Numbered from the stretch's first letter, positions 18,294 through 28,913 are shown. The stretch is 59,868 nucleotides of DNA from CAZWKQ01 sp964634005 (GCA_964634005.1 CAZWKQ010000015.1:1-59868); one strand, 5' to 3'. Notes: a model not told the origin generated them from the sequence alone. Made by a program: numbers and translations.

Positions 18294-21124
18294 TAATTTA
18301 TTGTATTTATAAGTATTTTCAATTTAAAATAATAAAGCTCACTGTCAATTTCACTGAAAGAATATTCAATTTTATTGTTCGACTTTAAAGCTATATCAAT
18401 CAATCCCAACCCCGCTCCCCCTTTTTCGGAAAGATTTCCGTTGGAGATAACTTCTTCGTATAATTTTTTAAGATTCTCTTTATCGTAATTATTAACTAAC
18501 TCGATATGTTTTTCTAATTTTTCGATTTTGCTTTTATCAATGGGATTTTTCGACTCTATAGTTAAAAAATCATTATTATAAAAAACCGAAACTTCGGGCA
18601 AATAATTATTCTCAATATCTTTGTCGGAGCTGTATTTTTGAATGTTTTCAAGACATTCGACCAAAATATTAATTGTTTTCTTTTTTACCTGATTTTTCAA
18701 TTCTACATTCTGAAGTTTTTCCTTTGTTTTACTTATCAAATCTTCAATCTTTTCAATATCTATAATCCCCTTATATTCTATTATTACTTCTTTATCTGCC
18801 GATAATTTATCAGGTATTTTAAATCCTAAAATCATAACATCGTCGTATTGTTCAACATCCATTTTCCAGTTTTCAAAATTATTGATAAGAGCCTTTTTTT
18901 GTTCTTTCATGCTAAGATGCTGAATATCAATAATCAAATTTTTAAATCGTTTGCTTAAAAATTTTTTCCTTTCTTTTCCGCCAAATTGGTCAATATAACC
19001 ATCAGAGAATAAGTAAATAATATCACCGCTATTAATGTTTATTTTCTTTAAATCGTAATTTATATAACTGTCGTTATATTTCTCTCCTATCGATATACTA
19101 TTTCCTTTTAATTCTAGTAAGTTACCATTTTGAATTATATAAACCGGATTATGAGCACCGGCATATTCAAGGCACATTTCATCAGGATATATCGTACAAA
19201 GAGCAATATCCATGCTGTCGTTTACGACTTGTTGATTTGTTGAGGTTTGCAGCAAATTACTCAAACTTAATGTAAGCAAGTTTAGTATTTCATCGGGTTT
19301 AACTTTATTTTGAAGTTTAATAATCTGGTTTAATAAGTTGTAACCAACAATACTCATAAGAGCTCCCGGCACTCCGTGACCCGTACAGTCGATTGCAGCA
19401 ATAGTGATTGCCTTTTTAGGCGTGCCGGTAATTGAAAACCAATAAAAATCGCCACTTACTATATCTTTTGGCTGGTAATATATAAAATATTCATCAAAAA
19501 ATTTTCTAATACATTTATCATCAGGAAGTATCGAGTGTTGGATTTTCTTTGCGTATAAAATACTGTCGGTGATATGTTTTTTTTGCTCGGTAATTTGATC
19601 TCTTTGCGATATTGCAAGATTCTTCTGCCGTTCAATTTCAATATTTTGAATACTTATTTCATTATTTTTAACTTCCAATTTCAGATTAATGGCTTTTTTT
19701 TCAATAAATTGTTTGTATAATAAAAGTAGAAAAAATAGTATTAATACAAAACCGATTATGGCTATATATATTATCGTACGTTGAAACTGAATCTCTTTTG
19801 CATTCTTTTTTAGTTTAAGATTATTAAGTTCGCTTTGTTGGTTTAAAAAAGCAATTTCTTTTTCTTTTTTCTCGGTTTGATATTTTGCTTCTATTTCAGT
19901 TATTTGCTTATGACTTTCCTCATTTATCAACGAATCTTTTATATCTACATATTTTTGATGTAAATAATATGCATTCTCATAATCATTAATAGCTGCATAA
20001 ATTGATGCTTGTAACTGATAATTTCTTTTTATATGATCTTTTAATCCGATTTTTTTTGAAATATTCAGGCTTTTTTGTGAATATTCCAGAGCTTTTTTAT
20101 ACTGGCCGTTATGATAATTAATAGTAGCAAAATGAAAATAACAAGATGATATACCTTGTAAATTGCCGCTGTTTTGGTGTATTAATAATGCTTTTTGAAA
20201 AAACTCGCTGGCTTTATTATATTTTTTCTGTTTGATATAAATATTGCCAAGGTTATTATAAATATTGGCAAGATTTTGCGTCAATCCGATTTTTAATGAT
20301 ATGGATAATGATTTTTCGTAATATTCTATTGCTTTCGAATAATTAAGCAAATTATCGTAAACATTGCCTATATTATTTAATGTAAAAGCAACTTCTTTAA
20401 TATCACCCAATTTTTCTTTTATACTAAGCGATTGTTGATAATATTGCAGTGCTTTTTCGTAGTTGTTCATAAGAAAATAAACACCGGCAATACTGTTGAG
20501 AGATTGACTGACACCCAGATTATTATTAAGTTCTTCTTCGATTTTTAATGATTGCTGAAAATAAGAAATTGCCTTATCGTAGAAGCCTCTGTTTTGGTAA
20601 ACTATCCCTATATTTTCCAATGCACCGGCCATACCTTTTTTGTTATCGAGATCCTTTTGCATCTCGAATGATTTCTGATAAAATTCCAGTGCTTTATCAT
20701 AATTCCCTTTGTTTAAATAAATTAAACCAATATTATTTAACGAATTTGCAACCCCAATTTTATCATTACCGGCTTGTCTTGCTTTAAGTGCCTTTTCCCA
20801 GTAATATAGGGTTTTATCAAAATCGCCTTTAAAGTAAAACAATACTCCTAGTGTGTGAAGCGCCTTCCCCTCTTCGGCTTTATCGTTCAATGCTACTGAC
20901 AGTATAATAGCCTGATTGGCATATTTATAACTTTTATCAAAAGAAAGCGATTTATAACTTTCTGCAAGTTTATTTAATATCTGTAGTTTTTCCAACCCTT
21001 TTTTATTGTTTAAAATTGATTCAAGGCTGTCAATATCCTGAGAAACAACTTTAATGAGAGGTTGAAATAATAATATCAGAACTATTATGAAAATTTTAAA
21101 ATATTTGATTTCGAAATTGATCAT
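18293..21124 (-). CDS. TPR - SpoIIE phosphatase - SiaB-like kinase fusion
   Basis: This protein of about 943 residues begins with a signal or anchor segment (YFKIFIIVLILLFQPLIKVV). About eight TPR repeats follow (about 40-380), e.g. SLNNIGLIYLNKGNYDKALE. Then come a charged coiled coil, a membrane helix (about 437-460) and a second coil. The PP2C/SpoIIE phosphatase domain (about 525-735) includes DIVSGDFYWFSI, AIDCTGHGVPGALMS and a final YDDVMILGFK. The last 200 or so residues resemble SiaB (DUF6272) kinase: INILVECLENIQKYS as N-box and GGAGLGLIDIALKS as glycine box. SiaA-type phosphatase and SiaB-type kinase, opposed enzymes in Pseudomonas, are thus one chain, directly before a SiaC. I chose ATG 21124; the upstream TTG is less likely. 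Confidence 0.85.
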   Translation of the reverse strand: MINFEIKYFKIFIIVLILLFQPLIKVVSQDIDSLESILNNKKGLEKLQILNKLAESYKSLSFDKSYKYANQAIILSVALNDKAEEGKALHTLGVLFYFKGDFDKTLYYWEKALKARQAGNDKIGVANSLNNIGLIYLNKGNYDKALEFYQKSFEMQKDLDNKKGMAGALENIGIVYQNRGFYDKAISYFQQSLKIEEELNNNLGVSQSLNSIAGVYFLMNNYEKALQYYQQSLSIKEKLGDIKEVAFTLNNIGNVYDNLLNYSKAIEYYEKSLSISLKIGLTQNLANIYNNLGNIYIKQKKYNKASEFFQKALLIHQNSGNLQGISSCYFHFATINYHNGQYKKALEYSQKSLNISKKIGLKDHIKRNYQLQASIYAAINDYENAYYLHQKYVDIKDSLINEESHKQITEIEAKYQTEKKEKEIAFLNQQSELNNLKLKKNAKEIQFQRTIIYIAIIGFVLILFFLLLLYKQFIEKKAINLKLEVKNNEISIQNIEIERQKNLAISQRDQITEQKKHITDSILYAKKIQHSILPDDKCIRKFFDEYFIYYQPKDIVSGDFYWFSITGTPKKAITIAAIDCTGHGVPGALMSIVGYNLLNQIIKLQNKVKPDEILNLLTLSLSNLLQTSTNQQVVNDSMDIALCTIYPDEMCLEYAGAHNPVYIIQNGNLLELKGNSISIGEKYNDSYINYDLKKININSGDIIYLFSDGYIDQFGGKERKKFLSKRFKNLIIDIQHLSMKEQKKALINNFENWKMDVEQYDDVMILGFKIPDKLSADKEVIIEYKGIIDIEKIEDLISKTKEKLQNVELKNQVKKKTINILVECLENIQKYSSDKDIENNYLPEVSVFYNNDFLTIESKNPIDKSKIEKLEKHIELVNNYDKENLKKLYEEVISNGNLSEKGGAGLGLIDIALKSNNKIEYSFSEIDSELYYFKLKILINTIN

Positions 21125-21257
21125 CAGACATTTGATTAACAAATAATTACCTTTGTTAAAACTTTATTATAACCTCTAAGTGATAAATTAATTTGTAAAT
21201 TTAGCTTTATTTTTTCAATTTTTACAAATAAAATTAGCATTTAAACTTTAAATTTAG

Positions 21258-21265
21258 TAAATTTG
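21258..21265 (+). promoter_or_regulatory. Candidate -7 element before the lipoprotein gene at 21295
   Basis: TAAATTTG fits TAnnTTTG and lies 29 bases before the ATG at 21295, a normal leader length for this phylum. Confidence 0.5.
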
Positions 21266-21294
21266 TAAAATATTAATAATAAACAATTAACAGT

Positions 21295-22128
21295 ATGAAA
21301 AAAATTACCACAATTTTAATTTGTTCAGTATTCTGTTTTTTCCTATTTATATCGTGTGATAAAGAAAATAATCCTACACCTGATTACACACAGCAAACAG
21401 AATTGACAAAAGAATATGCTTTTGTACAAGACATTTACAACGATATTTTCGATTTGATTTCTCAGGCAACAAGCGATTCTCTTTTAAATGCTACCGGAAA
21501 CGGCAATATTGGAGGCGCTACGGTTACTTTTTCTCAATTGACCAATACTTACCTTTTCAATTTCGGAAATACCAAGACAAATGACAAAAGCGGAAAATTT
21601 GAAGTGAACCTTAACGGAGATTTTCAAGAAACAGGAACCAAAGCCAGTGTATCCTTTATTGATTATAAAGTTGGAAACAAAAACGTTCAAGGTTCAAACG
21701 ACATTACTAATATGGGTAAAGTTGTTAAAAAAAGCGGTATATCAATTATTTACACCGATAGCATTTATAATGCAAAGATTACTAACAATACCGATACTGT
21801 TACACTTAATGCCGTTTACACTGTTGAATGGATTTTAAACAGCCCATTGACAACTTCTGACGATCAGTATTTATTCGGAGGTCACATGAGTGCAACCACT
21901 AATACCGGTAAATCATTTGTTGCAAATATTGCTTCAAACAACAGATTATTGGTTACTTCTACATGCCAATGGATTGTAAGCGGTATAATTAATATGACTA
22001 CAACTACTTTCGATTCAAACAATGCACCGGTGGTTACAAATATTACGGTTGATTTTATAAGTAGTGACGGGTGCAATAATCAGATATTGGTAAATGTTGA
22101 CGGCTCCACATTTACTGTACCTCTTTAG
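21295..22128 (+). CDS. Lipoprotein of unknown function
   Basis: This 277-residue protein has a lipoprotein signal (ITTILICSVFCFFLFISC; Cys about 21) followed by an Asp/Lys/Asn linker. The mature part is rich in Thr, Asn and beta-strand patterns (GGATVTFSQLTNTYLFNFG, LNAVYTVEWILNS), suggesting a beta-sandwich surface protein. I recognise no named domain. It has its own promoter-like sequence and is followed by a good intrinsic terminator, so it is probably a single-gene unit. It ends just before the repeat-rich region that runs into the CRISPR array. Confidence 0.75.
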   Translation: MKKITTILICSVFCFFLFISCDKENNPTPDYTQQTELTKEYAFVQDIYNDIFDLISQATSDSLLNATGNGNIGGATVTFSQLTNTYLFNFGNTKTNDKSGKFEVNLNGDFQETGTKASVSFIDYKVGNKNVQGSNDITNMGKVVKKSGISIIYTDSIYNAKITNNTDTVTLNAVYTVEWILNSPLTTSDDQYLFGGHMSATTNTGKSFVANIASNNRLLVTSTCQWIVSGIINMTTTTFDSNNAPVVTNITVDFISSDGCNNQILVNVDGSTFTVPL

Positions 22129-22150
22129 TTTTTAAATTGTTTTTTGTCTG

Positions 22151-22180
22151 AAGGCTGCTCTGAAAAGCGGCCTTTTTTTT
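22151..22180 (+). terminator. Intrinsic terminator after the lipoprotein gene
   Basis: AAGGCTGC and GCGGCCTT form a near-perfect stem around a short loop, followed by a run of T. It lies 22 bases after the stop codon at 22128. Confidence 0.8.
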
Positions 22181-22303
22181 TATTTCACTATAAAATCTTT
22201 TTACATTTACTTTTTCGGGAATACTCTCCTATTTGTCTTTTCCGTATCGCTATGCTCACGGGATTGTCATTTGTTCGAAATTCGTAAACGAATTTCTACA
22301 ACT

Positions 22304-22328
22304 GACAAAATCCCTGTTTTAGTGGAAT
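22304..22328. repeat. Degenerate CRISPR-like repeat in tandem copy 1
   Basis: Aligned to the first 25 bases of the array repeat, this segment matches at 20 positions, including ATCC, TGTTTT and GTGGAAT; similarity stops after GTGGAAT. It occupies the same place in its 229-base unit as the terminal array repeat does in unit 3. Confidence 0.6.
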
Positions 22329-22532
22329 TTTAAAAACTTTTATTTGTAATCATTTACAATCTTACAGTTTTTTAATACCGAATTAGTAAATGTTTGCTCG
22401 ATACTATTTTACTTCCCAACAATACTTGTTTACATTTACTTTTTCGGTAATAATCTCCTAATTGTCTTTCCCGTATCGCTAAGCTCACGGGATTGTCATT
22501 TGTTCGAAATTCGTAAACGAATTTCTACAACT

Positions 22533-22557
22533 GACAAAATCCCTGTTTTAGTGGAAT
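22533..22557. repeat. Degenerate CRISPR-like repeat in tandem copy 2
   Basis: This is identical in sequence to the degenerate repeat at 22304 and lies 229 bases further on. It shares ATCC, TGTTTT and GTGGAAT with the CRISPR repeat. Confidence 0.6.
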
Positions 22558-22761
22558 TTTAAAAACTTTTATTTGTAATCATTTACAATCTTACAGTTTT
22601 TTAATACCGAATTAGTAAATGTTTGCTCGATACTATTTTACTTCCCAACAATACTTGTTTACATTTACTTTTTCGGTAATAATCTCCTAATTGTCTTTCC
22701 CGTATCGCTAAGCTCACGGGATTGTCATTTGTTCGAAATTCGTAAACGAATTTCTACAACT

Positions 22762-25700
22762 GACAAAATCCTTGTTTTGGTGGAATATACTCTCGAAGGT
22801 TGTTAAAACTATAGACAAAAACCAAAAATCCGCTAGTCTTAATCCTTGTTTTGGTGGAATATACTCTCGAAGGAAATAGCAAAAAAAGCAGGTCTTGAAA
22901 ATTTGTCTATTGTCTTAATCCTTGTTTTGGTGGAATATACTCTCGAAGATGAACTACGATAAACTAATCGACATTCTCTCTAAAGTCTTAATCCTTGTTT
23001 TGGTGGAATATACTCTCGAAGAATTTATAGAATTACAGTAGAAGATTATTTTGGGAATTCGTCTTAATCCTTGTTTTGGTGGAATATACTCTCGAAGAAA
23101 CATGGAAACTTTAGAATTTAAACCGGTAATTTATAGGTCTTAATCCTTGTTTTGGTGGAATATACTCTCGAAGAAATTAAAAATTAAAAAAAATGGAAAC
23201 TTTAAAATTTGTCTTAATCCTTGTTTTGGTGGAATATACTCTCGAAGATAAAAGATTTTGATATAGATATCAAAATCTTTGAAACAGGTCTTAATCCTTG
23301 TTTTGGTGGAATATACTCTCGAAGGGTATGAATTTTTCCTTTCCTGTAGTGAAGAAAAAGCTGGTCTTAATCCTTGTTTTGGTGGAATATACTCTCGAAG
23401 TTAATTTAATCGTTTAACTTTAAAAAAAATAAAAAAAGTCTTAATCCTTGTTTTGGTGGAATATACTCTCGAAGATGTTAAAATTTCGCAGCAAATTGAA
23501 CATAATAATAAGTCTTAATCCTTGTTTTGGTGGAATATACTCTCGAAGCCCATCCAACACAGTTTATTTTATAAAAAAAAATGACGTCTTAATCCTTGTT
23601 TTGGTGGAATATACTCTCGAAGTTGTTAAAAAATTAAAAATGTATATTTAATTTACAGCTGTGTCTTAATCCTTGTTTTGGTGGAATATACTCTCGAAGG
23701 GGTTTATTTTTTATCGTTCTTTCTGGGAGTGTTTAGTCTTAATCCTTGTTTTGGTGGAATATACTCTCGAAGAAAACGGGTTTTTCGCCATAAGGGAAAA
23801 AATCTCTAGTCTTAATCCTTGTTTTGGTGGAATATACTCTCGAAGGATAAATATGATTTAGTTGAGTTATTAAAAAACAAAAACGTCTTAATCCTTGTTT
23901 TGGTGGAATATACTCTCGAAGCTCTTCGAGCCTTCTCCACAAAGACTCGTTGTCGATATCGTCTTAATCCTTGTTTTGGTGGAATATACTCTCGAAGTTA
24001 ACCCAACAATTTACAGAGTAACAGTAAAAGATTAGTCTTAATCCTTGTTTTGGTGGAATATACTCTCGAAGCTCTTTAAAAAAACAAATAGAGATAATAC
24101 AGTTTTGTCTTAATCCTTGTTTTGGTGGAATATACTCTCGAAGTTTCTGCGGCTGCGTGTCTTAATCCTTGTTTTGGTGGAATATACTCTCGAAGAACAT
24201 ACGATAAAGAACTAAAATTATTTAACTTAGAGTCTTAATCCTTGTTTTGGTGGAATATACTCTCGAAGAAGACTATTATACTTGTCAACGGGTGCAAATA
24301 AACGTCTTAATCCTTGTTTTGGTGGAATATACTCTCGAAGGTTTTATAACTACAACTTTAGGCGAAAGGAAAACGCAATTGTCTTAATCCTTGTTTTGGT
24401 GGAATATACTCTCGAAGGTTTTACAAATACCTACAAACGAGTGGGAGTTAGAAAGTCTTAATCCTTGTTTTGGTGGAATATACTCTCGAAGCTGGGTCAG
24501 ATTCTGTATCTTGTGGGTATCATGACCCATGTCTTAATCCTTGTTTTGGTGGAATATACTCTCGAAGGCTGCTATTGTCCCAAATCAAGGGCTTATTTGG
24601 CAGCGATGTCTTAATCCTTGTTTTGGTGGAATATACTCTCGAAGTTACAACGAATTATTTCAAGATAACTATAATGACATGTCTTAATCCTTGTTTTGGT
24701 GGAATATACTCTCGAATGCGATTGAAGTTATGCAGTGGGAAAAAATCGAAATAAAGTCTTAATCCTTGTTTTGGTGGAATATACTCTCGAATAGGGGGAT
24801 ACCTCTTCCTTATCCACTTTCAATATTTGTCTTAATCCTTGTTTTGGTGGAATATACTCTCGAAGCGCCGATGTCTTCGGCAGAATGTTTTGCGAGAGCA
24901 TGTCTTAATCCTTGTTTTGGTGGAATATACTCTCGAAGTTACAACGAATTATTTCAAGATAACTATAATGACATGTCTTAATCCTTGTTTTGGTGGAATA
25001 TACTCTCGAAGGTGCTAAGACCTCGATATCAGATAGCCATGCTGTCTGGTCTTAATCCTTGTTTTGGTGGAATATACTCTCGAAGAAGAAATTGAGAATT
25101 TAAACGCATCGAACGACCCGCAGTCTTAATCCTTGTTTTGGTGGAATATACTCTCGAAGATGCCTTTCTCCCAACGCTTAAACGTATAATAATTTATGTG
25201 TCTTAATCCTTGTTTTGGTGGAATATACTCTCGAAGAATTATGCTGGTGTTAAAACAGATGCAGAAATATTAAGTCTTAATCCTTGTTTTGGTGGAATAT
25301 ACTCTCGAAGTATCCCTAATGAAACAGCAAATGAATTATCAAATGATTGTCTTAATCCTTGTTTTGGTGGAATATACTCTCGAAGGCAAACTGAAAGATG
25401 TTTTACAATTAAATTAACATAAGTCTTAATCCTTGTTTTGGTGGAATATACTCTCGAAGATGGTTATTTTAATTTAAGAAACCAATTGTCTAATTGTCTT
25501 AATCCTTGTTTTGGTGGAATATACTCTCGAAGAGGGTTAATCCCCTTTGGCCGTTTCTTTTTTTACTTGTCTTAATCCTTGTTTTGGTGGAATATACTCT
25601 CGAAGACAAAAAAATGAAAAATACAGTAAAAAACTTCATTATGTCTTAATCCTTGTTTTGGTGGAATATACTCTCGAAGCCAGAAGTGGATGGTTTTATA

Positions 25701-28700
25701 ACTACAACTTTAGGCGGTCTTAATCCTTGTTTTGGTGGAATATACTCTCGAAGTTGGCCGTTTTTTTTTTATTCCAGCCCCATTTAGGGTCTTAATCCTT
25801 GTTTTGGTGGAATATACTCTCGAAGGGGTACAAGGGATTTATACAGTTAGCACAAAGAAGCGGGGTCTTAATCCTTGTTTTGGTGGAATATACTCTCGAA
25901 GGCCCCATCGGAAAAACAACTGCGGCAAACGATAAGCGTCTTAATCCTTGTTTTGGTGGAATATACTCTCGAAGACGACGGGAACGCTGCAAGCACTCCG
26001 ATCCAAAAACATGCAGTCTTAATCCTTGTTTTGGTGGAATATACTCTCGAAGATCGCAATTAAAGGGATTTACCTCCCTGAAAGGTAAGTCTTAATCCTT
26101 GTTTTGGTGGAATATACTCTCGAAGGTGCGGTAAACTGAAAGAATATGATTAAAGAAGTAACAGTCTTAATCCTTGTTTTGGTGGAATATACTCTCGAAG
26201 GATAGTGAAAAAGCAAAAAATATAATTTCACATTTGTTGTCTTAATCCTTGTTTTGGTGGAATATACTCTCGAAGTAGTTAAATGTTTTACAGTAGATAT
26301 AATACGTGCAACGGTCTTAATCCTTGTTTTGGTGGAATATACTCTCGAAGCTTACTTTTTTCTTATTATAAATTTAGATAATAAATTTAGTCTTAATCCT
26401 TGTTTTGGTGGAATATACTCTCGAAGTATTAATAATAACAATTAAAAAATAAAAAAATGGAAAAGTCTTAATCCTTGTTTTGGTGGAATATACTCTCGAA
26501 GTTGAGCTGAAAAAATTACAAGACAACTTATGGAAAGGTCTTAATCCTTGTTTTGGTGGAATATACTCTCGAAGAGGACGTGAAATTCTTAAAATCGAAA
26601 CAGATGAAAAAAATAGATAACGTCTTAATCCTTGTTTTGGTGGAATATACTCTCGAAGTTTTATATTTCTAGATCCCCCATTCGATTACGATTATAGTCT
26701 TAATCCTTGTTTTGGTGGAATATACTCTCGAAGTGGTTAAAGCTAATGCCAATAATTTTGAATTAGTAATTGTCTTAATCCTTGTTTTGGTGGAATATAC
26801 TCTCGAAGTGAAGGTGCGGCAAGATTGGGTTGCAATATACCGTCTTAATCCTTGTTTTGGTGGAATATACTCTCGAAGAAAATTAAAGCGACTAAAATAA
26901 ATCTAAACCGATTGTCTTAATCCTTGTTTTGGTGGAATATACTCTCGAAGGGCGAAAATGGTTATATTAATTTAAGAAACCAATTGTCTGTCTTAATCCT
27001 TGTTTTGGTGGAATATACTCTCGAAGAAATTTTTCAAAATGGACGAAAGTTCAGACGCATATAAAAGTCTTAATCCTTGTTTTGGTGGAATATACTCTCG
27101 AAGTAAGATTAGGTTATAATATACCCTCTGACTATTATACTGTCTTAATCCTTGTTTTGGTGGAATATACTCTCGAAGTAATTTCGTATTAGACAATTGG
27201 GACCTTCTATATGTCTTAATCCTTGTTTTGGTGGAATATACTCTCGAAGTACAAAGCGAAATTGAAAACGGAGCTAGTTTTAACGGTCTTAATCCTTGTT
27301 TTGGTGGAATATACTCTCGAAGATAATTGGAAATAAGAAAATAAAAATGATTATATCAGTCTTAATCCTTGTTTTGGTGGAATATACTCTCGAAGCGTTC
27401 ATGAACGATAACCTGAACACGGCATGGAGTGTGTCTTAATCCTTGTTTTGGTGGAATATACTCTCGAAGAGTAGCCTCCCAATGTGTTCTGCCTCCGAAA
27501 GGGACGGTCTTAATCCTTGTTTTGGTGGAATATACTCTCGAAGAAAGATTGGAAGCTATTCTCAACAAAGCCAAAACTTGTCTTAATCCTTGTTTTGGTG
27601 GAATATACTCTCGAAGACCAAATAATTTACCTATCAATTGGAGGTAAAATGTCTTAATCCTTGTTTTGGTGGAATATACTCTCGAAGCTGACGAAACAGC
27701 TAAAACATCTCAAAAAAAATGTCTTAATCCTTGTTTTGGTGGAATATACTCTCGAAGTGGCGCATTAGCTACTAATAGAAAAATGCAAACAAGTCTTAAT
27801 CCTTGTTTTGGTGGAATATACTCTCGAAGTAAGCGATATACAAACGCTTATAGACGCAGCAGCAGAAGTCTTAATCCTTGTTTTGGTGGAATATACTCTC
27901 GAAGTGCTGCTCCTGCAGAAGGAACATTTTAAAAGAAAAGCGTCTTAATCCTTGTTTTGGTGGAATATACTCTCGAAGTAAAATAAAAAAGAAAAATATA
28001 AAAAAATATGATAGTCTTAATCCTTGTTTTGGTGGAATATACTCTCGAAGATACCTACAAACGAGTGGGAGTTAGAAACTATACTTCGTCTTAATCCTTG
28101 TTTTGGTGGAATATACTCTCGAAGTTAGCAAACATAATCGAAAAAACAAAAAAGGCTCGTCTTAATCCTTGTTTTGGTGGAATATACTCTCGAAGCAGAT
28201 AGTTTTTATAACGAACGCTTAAAAAGCGAAATAGGTCTTAATCCTTGTTTTGGTGGAATATACTCTCGAAGCTGGTTGCTGTTATCCCAACTGAAGGGAA
28301 TTACCTGTCTTAATCCTTGTTTTGGTGGAATATACTCTCGAAGTTTAGCTGACGAAACAGCTAAAACATCTCAAAAGTCCGTCTTAATCCTTGTTTTGGT
28401 GGAATATACTCTCGAAGGTGGTCATAAATATCACTCCTGCGTCGGCTAAAAAAGTCTTAATCCTTGTTTTGGTGGAATATACTCTCGAAGAGGCTCAAAG
28501 AGTCTCGGAAACCACTGCTGCAGCTCGTCTTAATCCTTGTTTTGGTGGAATATACTCTCGAAGGGTCGATGACTTTGACCAAATAATTTACCTAGCAACA
28601 GGGTCTTAATCCTTGTTTTGGTGGAATATACTCTCGAAGATGATAAATCCAGGATGATAATTCATATTGATAAGTCGTCTTAATCCTTGTTTTGGTGGAA

Positions 28701-28789
28701 TATACTCTCGAAGAAACAGAGTGTTTTAGCTGATGAAGGAGCTAAAACATCTGTCTTAATCCTTGTTTTGGTGGAATATACTCTCGAAG
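22762..28789 (-). CRISPR. CRISPR array, 82 repeats and 81 spacers
   Basis: The 37-base repeat, written on the + strand, begins GTCTTAATCC, continues TTGTTTTGGTGGAATATA and ends CTCTCGAAG. I counted 82 copies; nearly all are identical. Spacers are mostly 33-41 bases, with one of only 15 (24144-24158). The copy at 22762 has three changes at its left end; two copies (24681, 24756) end in T instead of G. The repeat is probably transcribed from the - strand: read that way its 3' end is ATTAAGAC, like the 8-base handle of type III crRNAs; the degenerate copy then sits at the trailer end and the leader faces the cas genes. The 36-base spacer at 24645-24680 recurs exactly at 24939-24974. Confidence 0.99.
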
Positions 28790-28913
28790 ACTGTAGCTTG
28801 CAAAGAACTGTAATTCATTATTATAGGCTGATTGATTTGATAATTTCGCTGTTTTTATCGCCATTTTTTTCGATTTGCAAAATTACTACTAAAATATACA
28901 TTTTTTTAATTAA
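28790..28913 (-). promoter_or_regulatory. Probable CRISPR leader with -7 element
   Basis: These 124 AT-rich bases separate the array from the stop codon of the TPR/CSD gene. On the - strand TAATTTTG (28878-28885) matches the -7 consensus, which would start transcription about 80 bases before the first repeat. The adjoining repeat is perfect, as expected at the leader end. TTGCAA occurs at 28798 and 28875. Confidence 0.6.

Larger units (their letters stand above)
22199..22785. repeat. 229-base tandem repeat, two and a half copies
   Basis: The stretch 22201-22785 repeats with an exact period of 229 bases: TTACATTTAC begins at 22201, 22430 and 22659. Copies 2 and 3 are almost identical; copy 1 has several differences near its start. 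Each unit contains two dyads: CCCGT...ACGGG flanking a short loop, and GAAATTCGT-AA-ACGAATTTC inside a wider TTGTCA...TGACAA stem. Copy 3 runs straight into the first CRISPR repeat. No gene is visible here. Confidence 0.92.

Noticed and set aside
22199..22761. The 229-base tandem repeats as a duplicated leader with array transcription on the + strand
   Set aside because: The adjoining repeat is degenerate, the repeat's handle-like end points the other way, and the opposite flank has a - strand -7 element and the cas genes. Trailer is the better reading, though not proven.
23448..28609. Many open frames of 60-98 residues across the array on both strands, with repeated peptides such as LILVLVEYTLE and NPCFGGIYSR
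   Set aside because: They are translations of the CRISPR repeat with spacer sequence between; they are not genes.
28798..28880. TTGCAA hexamers in the leader as extra WYL sites
   Set aside because: They are single 6-base half sites without the dyad or spacing seen at 34646 and 47225; such hexamers are expected by chance.
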